Of a stretch of 64,000 nucleotides of DNA, positions 35,598 through 44,899 are shown in pieces. Within the stretch, counting starts at the first letter, position 1, and the number at the start of each line of letters is the position of its first letter. The translations under genes were made by a program, and so were the position numbers. The DNA lies in the NCBI GenBank assembly GCA_013373635.1, contig JABXHN010000002.1:1-64000 (forward strand). Reading direction: 5' to 3'. This DNA is from Flavobacteriaceae bacterium. GTDB lineage: Bacteria > Bacteroidota > Bacteroidia > Flavobacteriales > Flavobacteriaceae. Under the pieces are notes generated by a model. The model saw nothing but the letters and a program-made list of their open reading frames with translations. It had not been told where the DNA came from and did no database searches.

Positions 35598-37070
35598 ATG
35601 GAAGCTCATCAAAACAAAATTATTGGAGAAGGTCTAACGTACGACGACGTTCTATTAATTCCAGCTTATTCGGAAATACTTCCTAGAGAAGTGTCCATCG
35701 AATCAAAATTTACAAAAAATATCAGTCTTAATGTTCCTATTGTTTCTGCAGCAATGGATACCGTTACTGAATCTAAAATGGCTATTGCCATGGCTAGAGA
35801 GGGTGGTATTGGAGTGTTGCATAAAAACATGACCATAGAACAACAAGCCTTAAAGGTTCGCAAAGTTAAAAGAGCTGAAAGTGGAATGATTATCGATCCT
35901 GTAACACTGCCCATAAGTGCTACTGTTAAAGATGCAAATGATGCAATGAGAGAATACAGCATTGGAGGTATTCCTGTTGTTGGTGAAAACAAGGAGCTGT
36001 TAGGGATTGTTACCAATAGAGATTTGCGTTTTGAAAAGAAAAACGACAAAAAGATTTCTGAAGTAATGACTTCTGAGCATATTGTGACAGCTTCTGCTGG
36101 AACTTCTTTAACTCAGGCTGAAGCCATTTTAAAGAAGCACAAAATTGAAAAACTTCCAGTTGTCGATGATGATAACAAACTGATCGGATTAATCACTTTT
36201 AGAGATATTACCAAACTCGGTCAAAAACCTATTGCAAATAAAGATGTTTATGGACGATTAAGAGTGGCTGCTGCTATTGGTGTAACTGGAGATGCTGTCG
36301 ATAGAGCAGAGGCACTTGTCAACGCTGGGGTGGATGCTATTATTATCGATACCGCTCACGGACATACCAAAGGTGTAGTAAGTGTACTCAAAGAAGTTAA
36401 ATCTAAGTTTCCTCAAATTGATGTAGTTGTAGGAAATATCGCAACTGCGGAAGCAGCTAAGTATCTAGTTGAAGCAGGTGCTGATGCCGTTAAGGTAGGA
36501 ATTGGACCAGGTTCAATCTGTACGACTCGTGTAGTTGCTGGTGTTGGATTTCCTCAATTTTCAGCTGTACTCGAAGTAGCTGATGCGATTAAAGGAACTG
36601 GTGTGCCTGTTATCGCTGATGGAGGAATCCGTTATACCGGAGATATACCAAAAGCCATTGCAGCTGGAGCTGACTGTGTCATGCTCGGTTCACTTCTAGC
36701 TGGAACAAAAGAATCACCTGGAGAAACAATTATCTACGAAGGACGAAAGTTTAAGTCTTACAGAGGTATGGGTTCTGTTGAAGCGATGAAACAAGGATCT
36801 AAAGACCGTTATTTCCAAGATGTAGAAGACGATATCAAAAAACTCGTACCAGAGGGAATTGTAGGAAGAGTACCTTACAAAGGAGAACTCTTTGAGAGTA
36901 TTCACCAATTCGTAGGTGGTTTAAAAGCTGGTATGGGATATTGTGGAGCAAAAGATATTCCGACGCTTAAAGAATCTTCAAGATTTGTAAAAATTACAGC
37001 AAGTGGAATTCACGAATCACATCCACACGATGTAACCATTACCAAAGAATCTCCTAACTACAGTAGATAG
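35598..37070 (+). CDS. guaB: Inosine-5'-monophosphate dehydrogenase
   Basis: Oxidises IMP to XMP, the committing step to GMP. The barrel opens with [17 protein letters not shown]. Two CBS domains are inserted at about 95-205. The catalytic Cys is in [17 protein letters not shown] (about 300-316), and the mobile flap has [11 protein letters not shown]. Its 490 residues are normal. A palindrome lies immediately before the start codon, and the terminator falls inside the 3' end of the convergent thioredoxin gene. Confidence 0.97.
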   Translation: MEAHQNKIIGEGLTYDDVLLIPAYSEILPREVSIESKFTKNISLNVPIVSAAMDTVTESKMAIAMAREGGIGVLHKNMTIEQQALKVRKVKRAESGMIIDPVTLPISATVKDANDAMREYSIGGIPVVGENKELLGIVTNRDLRFEKKNDKKISEVMTSEHIVTASAGTSLTQAEAILKKHKIEKLPVVDDDNKLIGLITFRDITKLGQKPIANKDVYGRLRVAAAIGVTGDAVDRAEALVNAGVDAIIIDTAHGHTKGVVSVLKEVKSKFPQIDVVVGNIATAEAAKYLVEAGADAVKVGIGPGSICTTRVVAGVGFPQFSAVLEVADAIKGTGVPVIADGGIRYTGDIPKAIAAGADCVMLGSLLAGTKESPGETIIYEGRKFKSYRGMGSVEAMKQGSKDRYFQDVEDDIKKLVPEGIVGRVPYKGELFESIHQFVGGLKAGMGYCGAKDIPTLKESSRFVKITASGIHESHPHDVTITKESPNYSR

Positions 37071-37100
37071 GAATTACTTAAATATTAAAATATTAGAAAG

Positions 37101-37613
37101 CTATTGGCCTACGTATGTGGGCCAATCTTTTGTTTTATAGATATTATCTCCAAAGTAGATAGCAACTTTTAGGAAAGGATCGACTTCTTGATATCCCGAT
37201 AAAGGAGCTAGCATTTTCTGTCCTTCATCTAAAAACACCACAGTAGGGTAGCTGAGTTTTCCTTGAAGAAGCGCTAGAGCGAGTTCGTGATAACCACTTC
37301 TTCCATTAGGAACAAACTTAAATACTTTTCCATCATAAGTGATAGGTTCTTTTCCCTCAGCATCAAATTTTACCATATAAAAATTCTCATTCATATAGGT
37401 AGCTACTTTTGGATTTTGAAAGGTATTCTGATCCATTACTTTACACCATTTACACCAGTCGGTGTAAACATCAATAAACATCTTTTTAGGATTTTCTTCA
37501 GAGTTTTGAAGTGCAACAGCCTCATCCCAGCTCATCCAATTGATTTCTTGAGCTTGTAGTTGCGAAACTACTCCTATCACAAGAGTAATCACGATAGTGT
37601 AAAATAATTTCAT
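37101..37613 (-). CDS. Exported thioredoxin-like protein
   Basis: A 170-residue protein with a signal peptide (MKLFYTIVITLVIGVVSQLQAQ) and a thioredoxin fold: FIDVYTDWCKWCKVMDQNTF (Cys pair CKWC, about 53-56) and the cis-Pro segment SYPTVVFLDEG (about 117-127). Probably periplasmic; it may reduce or isomerise disulfides, or act on cytochrome maturation. Its last codons form part of the guaB terminator stem. Confidence 0.88.
   Translation of the reverse strand: MKLFYTIVITLVIGVVSQLQAQEINWMSWDEAVALQNSEENPKKMFIDVYTDWCKWCKVMDQNTFQNPKVATYMNENFYMVKFDAEGKEPITYDGKVFKFVPNGRSGYHELALALLQGKLSYPTVVFLDEGQKMLAPLSGYQEVDPFLKVAIYFGDNIYKTKDWPTYVGQ
37103..37134. terminator. guaB terminator embedded in a convergent coding end
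   Basis: Stem ATTGGCC / GGCCAAT with a 10-base loop and T-rich tail. It lies within the last codons of the minus-strand thioredoxin gene. Confidence 0.6.
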
Positions 37614-37669
37614 AGCATTATATTATTCCACTAAAGTACAATAAAAGGTCTAAAGTTGTGTAACAATAG

Positions 37670-38905
37670 TTATTGTGCATTTACAGCTTCATTAGTAAAA
37701 ACTCCCTTGAGATCGATTTGATTTCTGAGAAGATCCTCCATCGATTCTCTTTCTCTGATCAAATGAGCCTGATCGTTGTACCAAAGTACTTCTGCTGGCT
37801 TAAATCTAGAGTTGTAGTTGCTAGCCATTGAGAAACAATAAGCTCCGGCATTGTCTAATGCAAGAATATCACCTTCAGTAATTTCAGCAATTTTTACATT
37901 GGTTGCAAAGGTATCAGTCTCACAAATATACCCTACAACAGAATAGAAACGATCTTTTCCCTTCGGATTTGAAATATTACTGATATGGTGTTTTGCACCG
38001 TACAACATTGGTCTAATTAGGTGATTAAACCCAGAATCAACCTGAGCAAATACAGTAGAAGTAGTTTGTTTTACAACATTTACTTTAACTAAAAACTTAC
38101 CTGCCTCACTTACTAAGAATTTACCAGGCTCGAATCCTAGTGTTAAATCCTTGCCGTATTCTCTGCAGAATTCGTTGAAACGACTCGAAAGCTTTTTCCC
38201 TAATTCTTCTATATTGGTTTCAATATCACCTTCTTTGTAAGGAACTTTAAATCCAGATCCAAAATCGATAAAGTCTAAGTCTTTAAAGTTTTTTGCGGTG
38301 TCAAAAAGGATTTCAGAAGCGTATAGGAAAACATCGATATCTAAGATATCACTTCCAGTGTGCATGTGAATTCCATTGATATTCATTCCTGTCAATTCAA
38401 CAATTCTGAGAATATGAGGAATTTGGTGAATACTGATTCCAAATTTAGAATCGATATGACCTACAGAGATATTGGCATTTCCACCTGCCATAACATGTGG
38501 ATTAATTCGAATACATACTGGAGTATTTGGGTGCTTTGAACCAAATTGCTCCAATAAAGATAAATTATCAATATTGATTTGTACACCTAGTAATGCAGCT
38601 TCTTCTAATTCTTCTAGAGAAACTCCGTTAGGAGTGAATATGATATCAGAAGCGTTAAAACCTGCAGCTAATCCCAATTCAACCTCCTGTATAGAAACAG
38701 TGTCTAATCCTGCTCCAAGGCTATTCATCAACCTTAAAACACTGATATTTGATAGTGCCTTAACAGCGTAATTTAACTTTAATTGTGGGACATTTGAAAA
38801 AGCAGTAGAAAGTCTTTCATACTGACTTTTGATTTTATCGGCGTCGTATACGTATACAGGTGCTCCAAATTCTTTTGCAATCGCTAATAGATCCTTGTTT
38901 TTCAT
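37670..38905 (-). CDS. lysA: Diaminopimelate decarboxylase
   Basis: PLP enzyme for the last step of lysine synthesis. The Schiff-base Lys is in LNYAVKALSN (about 48), the His motif in GIHMHTGSDI, and the other subunit's residues in FEPGKFLVSEAG and CETDTFA. Its 411 residues are normal. It is monocistronic with a near-ideal promoter upstream and shares the lysine pathway with dapD at 53.2 kb. Confidence 0.95.
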   Translation of the reverse strand: MKNKDLLAIAKEFGAPVYVYDADKIKSQYERLSTAFSNVPQLKLNYAVKALSNISVLRLMNSLGAGLDTVSIQEVELGLAAGFNASDIIFTPNGVSLEELEEAALLGVQINIDNLSLLEQFGSKHPNTPVCIRINPHVMAGGNANISVGHIDSKFGISIHQIPHILRIVELTGMNINGIHMHTGSDILDIDVFLYASEILFDTAKNFKDLDFIDFGSGFKVPYKEGDIETNIEELGKKLSSRFNEFCREYGKDLTLGFEPGKFLVSEAGKFLVKVNVVKQTTSTVFAQVDSGFNHLIRPMLYGAKHHISNISNPKGKDRFYSVVGYICETDTFATNVKIAEITEGDILALDNAGAYCFSMASNYNSRFKPAEVLWYNDQAHLIRERESMEDLLRNQIDLKGVFTNEAVNAQ

Positions 38906-38924
38906 GAGGGTCGTAAATTTTCTC

Positions 38925-38955
38925 CAAAAATATACTTTAGAACGGTCTCATACAA
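38925..38955 (-). promoter_or_regulatory. Promoter of lysA
   Basis: On the minus strand: TTG (38953-38955), 20-base spacer, TATTTTTG (38925-38932), then 19 bases to the ATG. One of the best matches to the Bacteroidota consensus in this window. Confidence 0.7.
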
Positions 38956-39069
38956 GAGGTATATGGTAATTATTTAATTTTAAAACAATTTGTTTGATTT
39001 ACAACAATAATAATTAAAAAAATTAGTGAACAAAGGCTTTTTAATAGTTAATATTCCTTTCTGTTTTTC

Positions 39070-39077
39070 TATTTTTG
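39070..39077 (+). promoter_or_regulatory. -7 promoter element of sucC
   Basis: TATTTTTG, 22 bases before the sucC ATG. The intergenic stretch 38956-39069 is AT-rich and shows nothing else I can name. Confidence 0.5.
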
Positions 39078-39099
39078 TGGCGAATAATAAAGCAAACTT

Positions 39100-40296
39100 A
39101 TGAATCTTCACGAATATCAAGGAAAAGAAATTTTAGCGAGCTTTGGTGTTGGAGTACAACGCGGAATTGTTGCCGGAACACCAGAAGAAGCTGTAGAAGC
39201 TGCAAAGCGTTTAACCGAAGAAACTGGTACCGGATGGCATGTGATTAAAGCACAGGTTCACGCTGGTGGTAGAGGTAAAGGTGGCGGTGTAAAACTCGCT
39301 AAAAACTTAGATGAGGTTAAATCAATTGCATCTGATATTATCGGAATGAATTTGATAACTCCACAAACCTCTGCTGAGGGAAAGAAAGTTCACCAAGTAT
39401 TAGTTGCAGAGGATGTTTATTATCCTGGAGATAGTGAAACTTCTGAATTCTATATCTCTGTACTTTTAAACAGAGCAAGTGGAAGAAATATGATCATGTA
39501 CTCTACAGAAGGAGGAATGGATATTGAAGCAGTTGCAGAACATACTCCACATTTAATCTTTACAGAGGAAATTGATCCTTCAGTTGGACTAATGCCTTTC
39601 CAAGCTAGAAAAATTGCTTTCAATTTAGGTCTCAGTGGTCAAGCATTTAAAGGGATGACAAAATTTGTCGCTTCTTTATACAAAGCATATGTAGAAAGTG
39701 ATTCTTCACTTTTTGAAATCAACCCAGTTCTCAAAACTTCAGACGATAAAATTTTAGCAGTTGATGCTAAAGTTGTATTGGACGATAACGCTCTTTACAG
39801 AAGACCAGCTTATGCTGAAATGAGAGATACTAGAGAAGAAAATCCTGTTGAAGTAGAAGCTAAAGAAGTTGGATTAAACTACGTTGATTTAGATGGAAAC
39901 GTTGGGTGTATGGTAAACGGAGCAGGTCTTGCAATGGCAACTATGGATTTGATCAAAATGGCTGGTGGTGAACCTGCAAACTTCTTAGATGTTGGTGGTA
40001 CAGCAGATGCTAAGCGTGTTGAACAAGCTTTTAGATTGATTTTAAAAGATGAAAATGTTCAAGCAATCTTGATCAATATCTTTGGAGGTATTGTTCGTTG
40101 TGACCGTGTAGCACAAGGTGTTGTTGACGCTTACACCAATATGGGAGACGAAATTAAAGTTCCTATTATTGTGCGTCTTCAAGGAACAAATGCAGTGGAA
40201 GCTAAAGAAATCTTAGATCAATCAGGACTCGCTGTTCATTCAGCAGTTCAATTCCAAGAAGCTGCAGATAAAGTAAAAGAGGTATTAGCTTCGTAA
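39100..40296 (+). CDS. sucC: Succinyl-CoA synthetase beta subunit (ADP-forming)
   Basis: TCA-cycle enzyme subunit. MNLHEYQGKEILASFGV opens the ATP-grasp domain, KAQVHAGGRGKGGGVKLAK (about 46-64) is the nucleotide-binding region, and NIFGGIVRCD (about 326-335) is the family signature in the ligase domain. Its 398 residues are normal. The alpha subunit sucD is not adjacent; a terminator follows directly, so the subunits are unlinked here, as in several Bacteroidota. Confidence 0.96.
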   Translation: MNLHEYQGKEILASFGVGVQRGIVAGTPEEAVEAAKRLTEETGTGWHVIKAQVHAGGRGKGGGVKLAKNLDEVKSIASDIIGMNLITPQTSAEGKKVHQVLVAEDVYYPGDSETSEFYISVLLNRASGRNMIMYSTEGGMDIEAVAEHTPHLIFTEEIDPSVGLMPFQARKIAFNLGLSGQAFKGMTKFVASLYKAYVESDSSLFEINPVLKTSDDKILAVDAKVVLDDNALYRRPAYAEMRDTREENPVEVEAKEVGLNYVDLDGNVGCMVNGAGLAMATMDLIKMAGGEPANFLDVGGTADAKRVEQAFRLILKDENVQAILINIFGGIVRCDRVAQGVVDAYTNMGDEIKVPIIVRLQGTNAVEAKEILDQSGLAVHSAVQFQEAADKVKEVLAS

Positions 40297-40316
40297 GTTA
40301 ATTACTCAATCATAAC

Positions 40317-40347
40317 AAAAAAGCCGATGTTATTCATCGGCTTTTTT
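40317..40347 (+). terminator. Terminator after sucC
   Basis: Perfect stem AAGCCGATG / CATCGGCTT with a TTATT loop and a T-run. Confidence 0.88.
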
Positions 40348-40398
40348 TGTGATTTAAACTTAAACTGAAATTTATATTCAAAAGTATTAATACATTGA

Positions 40399-40431
40399 TT
40401 TGAAAAATATGTAATTAATTAGTTACATTTG
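40399..40431 (+). promoter_or_regulatory. Promoter of the toxin-antitoxin locus
   Basis: TTTG (40399-40402), 21-base spacer, TACATTTG (40424-40431), a full Bacteroidota-type promoter. The GTG start of the toxin frame is 13 bases downstream. Confidence 0.65.
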
Positions 40432-40444
40432 TAAAGATTGATGT

Positions 40445-40777
40445 GTGCGTATAATTGAAATTACAGAAGAGTGTTATGTGTTTATTCATAATTAAGACGA
40501 AAGAACAATTGATAAATTTTATCAATTAATTGAGGTAATTCGTATTATAAGAGTAGTTAATTCATTGTTTGTCAAAAAGTTGAAAGAAACTAAATTTTAT
40601 GAACTAAGATTAAAAGTGAATAATGAATATCGAATAGTATTACTTACTGTTGACCATCAAAATTTTTCTGAATCAAACCATATAATTTGTTTGAATGGCT
40701 TTATGAAGAAATCAACAAAAGATTATAAAAAAGCACTGAGAAAAGCAGAACAAATAGTAAAGAATTTAAATCAATAA
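40445..40777 (+). pseudogene. HigB/RelE-type toxin gene interrupted by one stop codon
   Basis: Reading from the GTG at 40445 gives 16 residues (VRIIEITEECYVFIHN), then TAA at 40493-40495, then 93 more residues in the same frame to 40777. Without the TAA the product would be 110 residues, the usual length of the Gp49/HigB toxin family; the part after the stop carries its features: YELRLKVNNEYRIVLLTVD and LNGFMKKSTKDYKKALRKAE. So the toxin is probably inactive, unless the stop is a sequence error or the C-terminal part is made from the internal TTG at 40565. A good promoter lies just upstream, and the antitoxin gene follows two bases later. Confidence 0.8.
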
Positions 40778-40779
40778 AA

Positions 40780-41061
40780 ATGTCAAAATTATTAAACGCA
40801 AATGATTTGTTGTCCTTGCGTTATGGTGAGGGGGGCTCAATAAAACGTGAAAAGTTTAAAGAAGATGCCCTAGCGTATTATTTTGGGGAATTGATTAGAA
40901 ATAGAAGAAAGGAGTTAAAACTAACACAACAGGATTTAGCTACCATTGTAGGAAAGAAACGTCCTTATATAAGCAGAGTTGAAAAAGGAGAAGATATTCA
41001 ACTTTCAAATTTTGCAATTATATTAAATGCTTTAGGAATAAGTTTAGAATTTAAATATTAA
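40780..41061 (+). CDS. HigA-type XRE antitoxin
   Basis: A 93-residue DNA-binding protein. The helix-turn-helix lies at about 36-85 (LIRNRRKELKLTQQDLATIVG, KKRPYISRVEKGE). Directly after the toxin frame on the same strand it fits the HigBA order (toxin first). It normally binds the toxin and represses the shared promoter. The frame is intact although the toxin is not. Its stop codon shares TTAA with the convergent DUF1456 gene. Confidence 0.87.
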   Translation: MSKLLNANDLLSLRYGEGGSIKREKFKEDALAYYFGELIRNRRKELKLTQQDLATIVGKKRPYISRVEKGEDIQLSNFAIILNALGISLEFKY

Positions 41062-41333
41062 TCGATAGTTGCCTTCGGTTTAGTTTTTAAAGACTCTGCT
41101 GGATTTTTAGGTTTTTCTTTCGTTCCTCTTAAATAGATCACTAGTCCATTTAGGAAATATCTGAGTATTTGATCTCCACATTCCATGTATTTAGGATGAT
41201 CTTCCTTTCTAAAAAATGCCCCTAATTCAGATTTGGATACCCTTAGGTCCGCCATTTTTAAAATTTCTACAATGTCTTCATCTCTTAGTTGAAGTGCAAC
41301 TCTTAATTTCTTTAGTACGTCGTTATTGGTCAT
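41058..41333 (-). CDS. DUF1456 (YehS-like) protein, single repeat
   Basis: A 91-residue protein matching one DUF1456 repeat: MTNNDVLKKLRVALQLRDEDIVEIL and SELGAFFRKEDHPKYMECGDQILRYFLNGL. E. coli YehS (about 156 residues) has two such repeats; this resembles the second one. A basic tail (about 70-91) follows. The function is unknown. It shares one base with the M20 peptidase gene on the same strand. Confidence 0.87.
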   Translation of the reverse strand: MTNNDVLKKLRVALQLRDEDIVEILKMADLRVSKSELGAFFRKEDHPKYMECGDQILRYFLNGLVIYLRGTKEKPKNPAESLKTKPKATID

Positions 41334-42859
41334 CAGTTTTGAATTTGGGTTTGTAATAGTGATAGTATACTCGCGATTCCTTCAGTGAGGTTACCTATGC
41401 GTAAGTTTTCGTTGGGTGCGTGGATGTTATTATCTGGATTGGGTATACGCAGTGATACAGCATCCACACCTAGTGTTGTAATAAATGGAGCTATGGGTTG
41501 TGAACCACCGGTAGTTCTTGTTAAAACATACTTGTCTCCAAATAAGGGTTGTAAGCAATCATCCATAAGTGTTCGAATAGGACTGGATAAAGATGTTCTA
41601 AAAGGTTTAGATCCTATTTTAAAGCTAAGTGATGCTATGTTCTCATAAATAGATCGTTCTTCATCTGTGGGTTCTCCATCGATTAATTCAAACCCTTGTT
41701 TTACAATGTGATTTTTTAGTACTTCAATCAAATCTTCAGGTTTTGATTCTTTAACGGTTCTCATATCAATTTCAATGACCACTTTATCGGGAATGATTGT
41801 TCTAACTTGTTTTCCCGTCCAGGCTGCTTGAATCCCTCTTATATTTAAGGATGGGTATTGCAGGGATCCCTGATAGGAATTAGAAACCATTTCTTCAATA
41901 GCGATTCCCAATCGCTCGTTTAATTCTAGGGGATCCATACTAGCATTGGCGAGTTCTGCATTGACCAAATCATTAAGGACAATACCCTTGTAGAAATCAT
42001 CAATGAGCACCATTCCACTTTCATCTTTCATACTTGCAATTAATCTCGATGCTTTAAAGACTGGATTTGGAGCGTAATTTCCGTATTGTCCAGAATGCAA
42101 TGGTTCTTTTGGTCCAAATACAGTAAGAGTAGCGGTTACAATACCACGAGCACCAAAGGTCACAGTTGGTTTATTACTCACATCTCTAGTTCCATCCATA
42201 ATGATTAAATAATCGGCATCAAATGCACTTTTGTTTTCAGTAACAGCCTTTTCAAGAGTAGGAGAGCCCATTTCTTCTTGAAAATCCAGAAGTAGCTTTA
42301 AATTAAATGCAGTCTTCCATTTCTTGGAATGATAGTATTCTAAAGCTGTTAGTAGAGCAGTACTAGGTCCTTTTGAATCAGATACAGATCTGCCAAAAAC
42401 TCTCCAATCTTTATTAGGAGCGGAGCTATTCTCAAATGGAACTGTATTCCAATTTCCATTAGCTAGTTGTTCTTTGATCACTATTTGATAAGGATCTTTT
42501 TGATCCCAGTAACTTTTATTAACAGGCTGTCCATCAATCTGAAGGTAAAATAAAACAGTTGGTAAACTAGAGTCAACAGTCTTAGATGCTAAGAGAACAG
42601 GAACCCCATCAGTGGTGATGATCTGAGTATTGAAATCTAAATTTTCTAAAAGTCCTTTTGAATAATTTAGATTCTTATCTAACTGTTCTTGAATCTTAGA
42701 ATCATTAGCTACTGCCACAAAATCCTTAAGATTTACCAAGGCTTTTGGAGTTAACTCCTCCGCTAAACTAAAGATTTTGTCGGATTTTAATTTTTGAGCC
42801 TTTACAACAGTTGTAAAACTGATGATGATGCCCATTAGAACTGTTAGTGCTTTATTCAT
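41333..42859 (-). CDS. Exported M20 family peptidase with a substituted metal ligand
   Basis: A 508-residue protein with a signal peptide (MNKALTVLMGIIISFTTVVKA). The M20 fold is clear: RSVSDSKGPSTALL (bridging Asp), DFQEEMGSPTLE (catalytic Glu pair), LIIMDGTRD and the C-terminal His in NIHAPNENL. But the first metal motif, normally HxD in a context like YGHYDVQP, reads YLQIDGQPV, so Gln replaces His. I recall the LQIDGQP form in other marine Bacteroidota, so this may be a subfamily trait. It overlaps uvrB by four bases. Confidence 0.88.
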   Translation of the reverse strand: MNKALTVLMGIIISFTTVVKAQKLKSDKIFSLAEELTPKALVNLKDFVAVANDSKIQEQLDKNLNYSKGLLENLDFNTQIITTDGVPVLLASKTVDSSLPTVLFYLQIDGQPVNKSYWDQKDPYQIVIKEQLANGNWNTVPFENSSAPNKDWRVFGRSVSDSKGPSTALLTALEYYHSKKWKTAFNLKLLLDFQEEMGSPTLEKAVTENKSAFDADYLIIMDGTRDVSNKPTVTFGARGIVTATLTVFGPKEPLHSGQYGNYAPNPVFKASRLIASMKDESGMVLIDDFYKGIVLNDLVNAELANASMDPLELNERLGIAIEEMVSNSYQGSLQYPSLNIRGIQAAWTGKQVRTIIPDKVVIEIDMRTVKESKPEDLIEVLKNHIVKQGFELIDGEPTDEERSIYENIASLSFKIGSKPFRTSLSSPIRTLMDDCLQPLFGDKYVLTRTTGGSQPIAPFITTLGVDAVSLRIPNPDNNIHAPNENLRIGNLTEGIASILSLLQTQIQN

Positions 42860-44853
42860 AGTTTTTTCTTTTGATCTTGTAACATCTTGATTTCATCTCT
42901 AAGAGCAGCTGCAGCTATAAAGTCTAAATCCATGGCAGCCTTTTCCATAAGCTTTCTTCTATTGGTTATGCGTTTGTCGAGTTCACTTGAGCTTAGGTAT
43001 TCAACATCTTTTTCTTGAGCTAATTTCTCTTTCTTTTCAAAGTGATATGCAGATACAGAGTTTTTAGTTAGAATATTATCGAGGCTTTTATTCAGTGCTT
43101 TAGGAATGAGATTATTTGCTTTGTTGTATGCGTTTTGTTTTTCCCTTCTATAGTTGGTCTCATCTATGGTAAGCTGCATGCTTTTAGTGATTTTATCAGC
43201 ATACAAAATAGCTTTTCCATCGGGATGTCTAGCAGCTCTACCAATTGTTTGAGTCAACGAGCGATGCGATCTCAAAAACCCTTCTTTGTCTGCATCTATA
43301 ATCGCCACAAGTGATACCTCTGGAAGATCTAAGCCCTCTCTAAGGAGATTGACACCAATGAGTACATCATAAATTCCTTTGCGAAGATCTTGCATGATTT
43401 CTACGCGCTCTAAGGTGTCAACATCCGAGTGGATATAAGAACATCGTATTTGCAATCGAGTCAAATATTTCGTGAGTTCTTCAGCCATACGTTTGGTAAG
43501 GGTTGTAACTAAGGTACGCTCATTCTTTTCAACACGTTGTCTGATTTCTTCCATCAAATCATCAATTTGATTTTCTGAAGGTCTCACTTCGATAATGGGA
43601 TCTAATAATCCAGTTGGACGAATAATTTGCTCCGTAAACACTCCTTCGCAATGAGCGAGTTCGTAATCAGCTGGTGTAGCACTCACATAGAGCACTTGGT
43701 TTTGAAGCATTTCAAATTCTTCAAACTTCAAAGGTCTATTGTCCATAGCGGCTGGTAATCGAAATCCGTATTCCACCAGGTTTTCTTTTCTTGAACGATC
43801 TCCTCCATACATAGCGTGAACCTGAGGAATCGTTACATGGGATTCATCGACCACCATTAGAAAATCATCAGGAAAATAATCTAAAAGACAGAAAGGCCTC
43901 GTTCCTGGGTCCCTGCCATCTAAATAGCGAGAATAGTTTTCAATTCCAGAACAGTAGCCGAGCTCGCGGATCATTTCTAAATCGAATTCAGTTCGTTCTT
44001 GAAGGCGTTTCGCCTCCAAGGATTTGCCTATTTCTCTAAAATAATCGACTTGTTTGACCAAATCATCTTGAATTTGATGAATGGCATTCTGAAGTACATC
44101 TTGAGAAGTCACAAACATATTTGCAGGATAGATTCTCAAATGATTGACCTTCGATAAGGTCTTGTTGTTTAAAGGGTCATAGAGTTCCATTTCTTCTATT
44201 TCATCACCAAAGAAGTGAATTCGATAAGCGTGATCAGTATAGGAAGGAAACACATCTACAACATCTCCATGGATCCTAAAGTTCCCGTTTTTAAACTCAT
44301 CGGTTGTCCTAGAATAGAGACTTTGAACCAATAGGTGCAATAATTTTGTTCTTGAAATGACTTGATCGGTTTCAAGTTCAATTAGATTTTTCTTGAATTC
44401 AACTGGATTACCAATACCGTATAAACAAGAAACTGAGGCTACAACAATGACATCCCTTCTTCCAGAAAGTAGGGAAGAGGTGGTGCTGAGTCGCATCTTT
44501 TCAATATCCTCATTAATGGATAAATCTTTTTCTATATAGACTCCTGTAACAGGTATGTAAGCCTCTGGTTGGTAGTAATCGTAGTAAGAAACGAAGTATT
44601 CTACTGCGTTGTTGGGAAAAAACTGTTTGAATTCTGAATAGAGCTGAGCAGCTAAGGTCTTGTTGTGAGCTAAGACTAAGGTTGGTTTTTGAACTTGTTC
44701 AATAACGTTAGCAACCGTAAAAGTCTTACCAGAACCCGTTACTCCTAGTAAGGTTTGATGCGTAACTCCCTCGTTGATCCCATGAACTAATTCTTTGATC
44801 GCTTGAGGTTGATCTCCTGTGGGTTTGAATTTGGATTCGACTTTAAACTCCAT
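42856..44853 (-). CDS. uvrB: Excinuclease ABC subunit B
   Basis: DNA damage-verifying helicase of nucleotide excision repair. Walker A GVTGSGKTF (about 39-47), the beta-hairpin YYDYYQPEAYIP (about 91-102), DESHVTIPQVHAMYGGD and the helicase motifs GVNLLREGLDLPEVSLVAI and QTIGRAARH. A C-terminal UVR motif (about 625-660) binds UvrC. Its 665 residues are normal. It overlaps the following M20 gene by four bases. Confidence 0.98.
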   Translation of the reverse strand: MEFKVESKFKPTGDQPQAIKELVHGINEGVTHQTLLGVTGSGKTFTVANVIEQVQKPTLVLAHNKTLAAQLYSEFKQFFPNNAVEYFVSYYDYYQPEAYIPVTGVYIEKDLSINEDIEKMRLSTTSSLLSGRRDVIVVASVSCLYGIGNPVEFKKNLIELETDQVISRTKLLHLLVQSLYSRTTDEFKNGNFRIHGDVVDVFPSYTDHAYRIHFFGDEIEEMELYDPLNNKTLSKVNHLRIYPANMFVTSQDVLQNAIHQIQDDLVKQVDYFREIGKSLEAKRLQERTEFDLEMIRELGYCSGIENYSRYLDGRDPGTRPFCLLDYFPDDFLMVVDESHVTIPQVHAMYGGDRSRKENLVEYGFRLPAAMDNRPLKFEEFEMLQNQVLYVSATPADYELAHCEGVFTEQIIRPTGLLDPIIEVRPSENQIDDLMEEIRQRVEKNERTLVTTLTKRMAEELTKYLTRLQIRCSYIHSDVDTLERVEIMQDLRKGIYDVLIGVNLLREGLDLPEVSLVAIIDADKEGFLRSHRSLTQTIGRAARHPDGKAILYADKITKSMQLTIDETNYRREKQNAYNKANNLIPKALNKSLDNILTKNSVSAYHFEKKEKLAQEKDVEYLSSSELDKRITNRRKLMEKAAMDLDFIAAAALRDEIKMLQDQKKKL

Positions 44854-44899
44854 GGTCTAAAAATACGAAAGCCCTTTGAATTGACCTATGAATGAAATG

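Noticed and set aside
39100-40296. Missing sucD next to sucC as a possible deletion
   Set aside because: A terminator follows sucC directly and unlinked sucC and sucD occur in other Bacteroidota.
40565-40777. The 70-residue toxin fragment as an independent gene starting at TTG 40565
   Set aside because: The same frame continues upstream through recognisable toxin sequence to a promoter-proximal GTG, broken only by one stop; a disrupted full-length gene explains it better.
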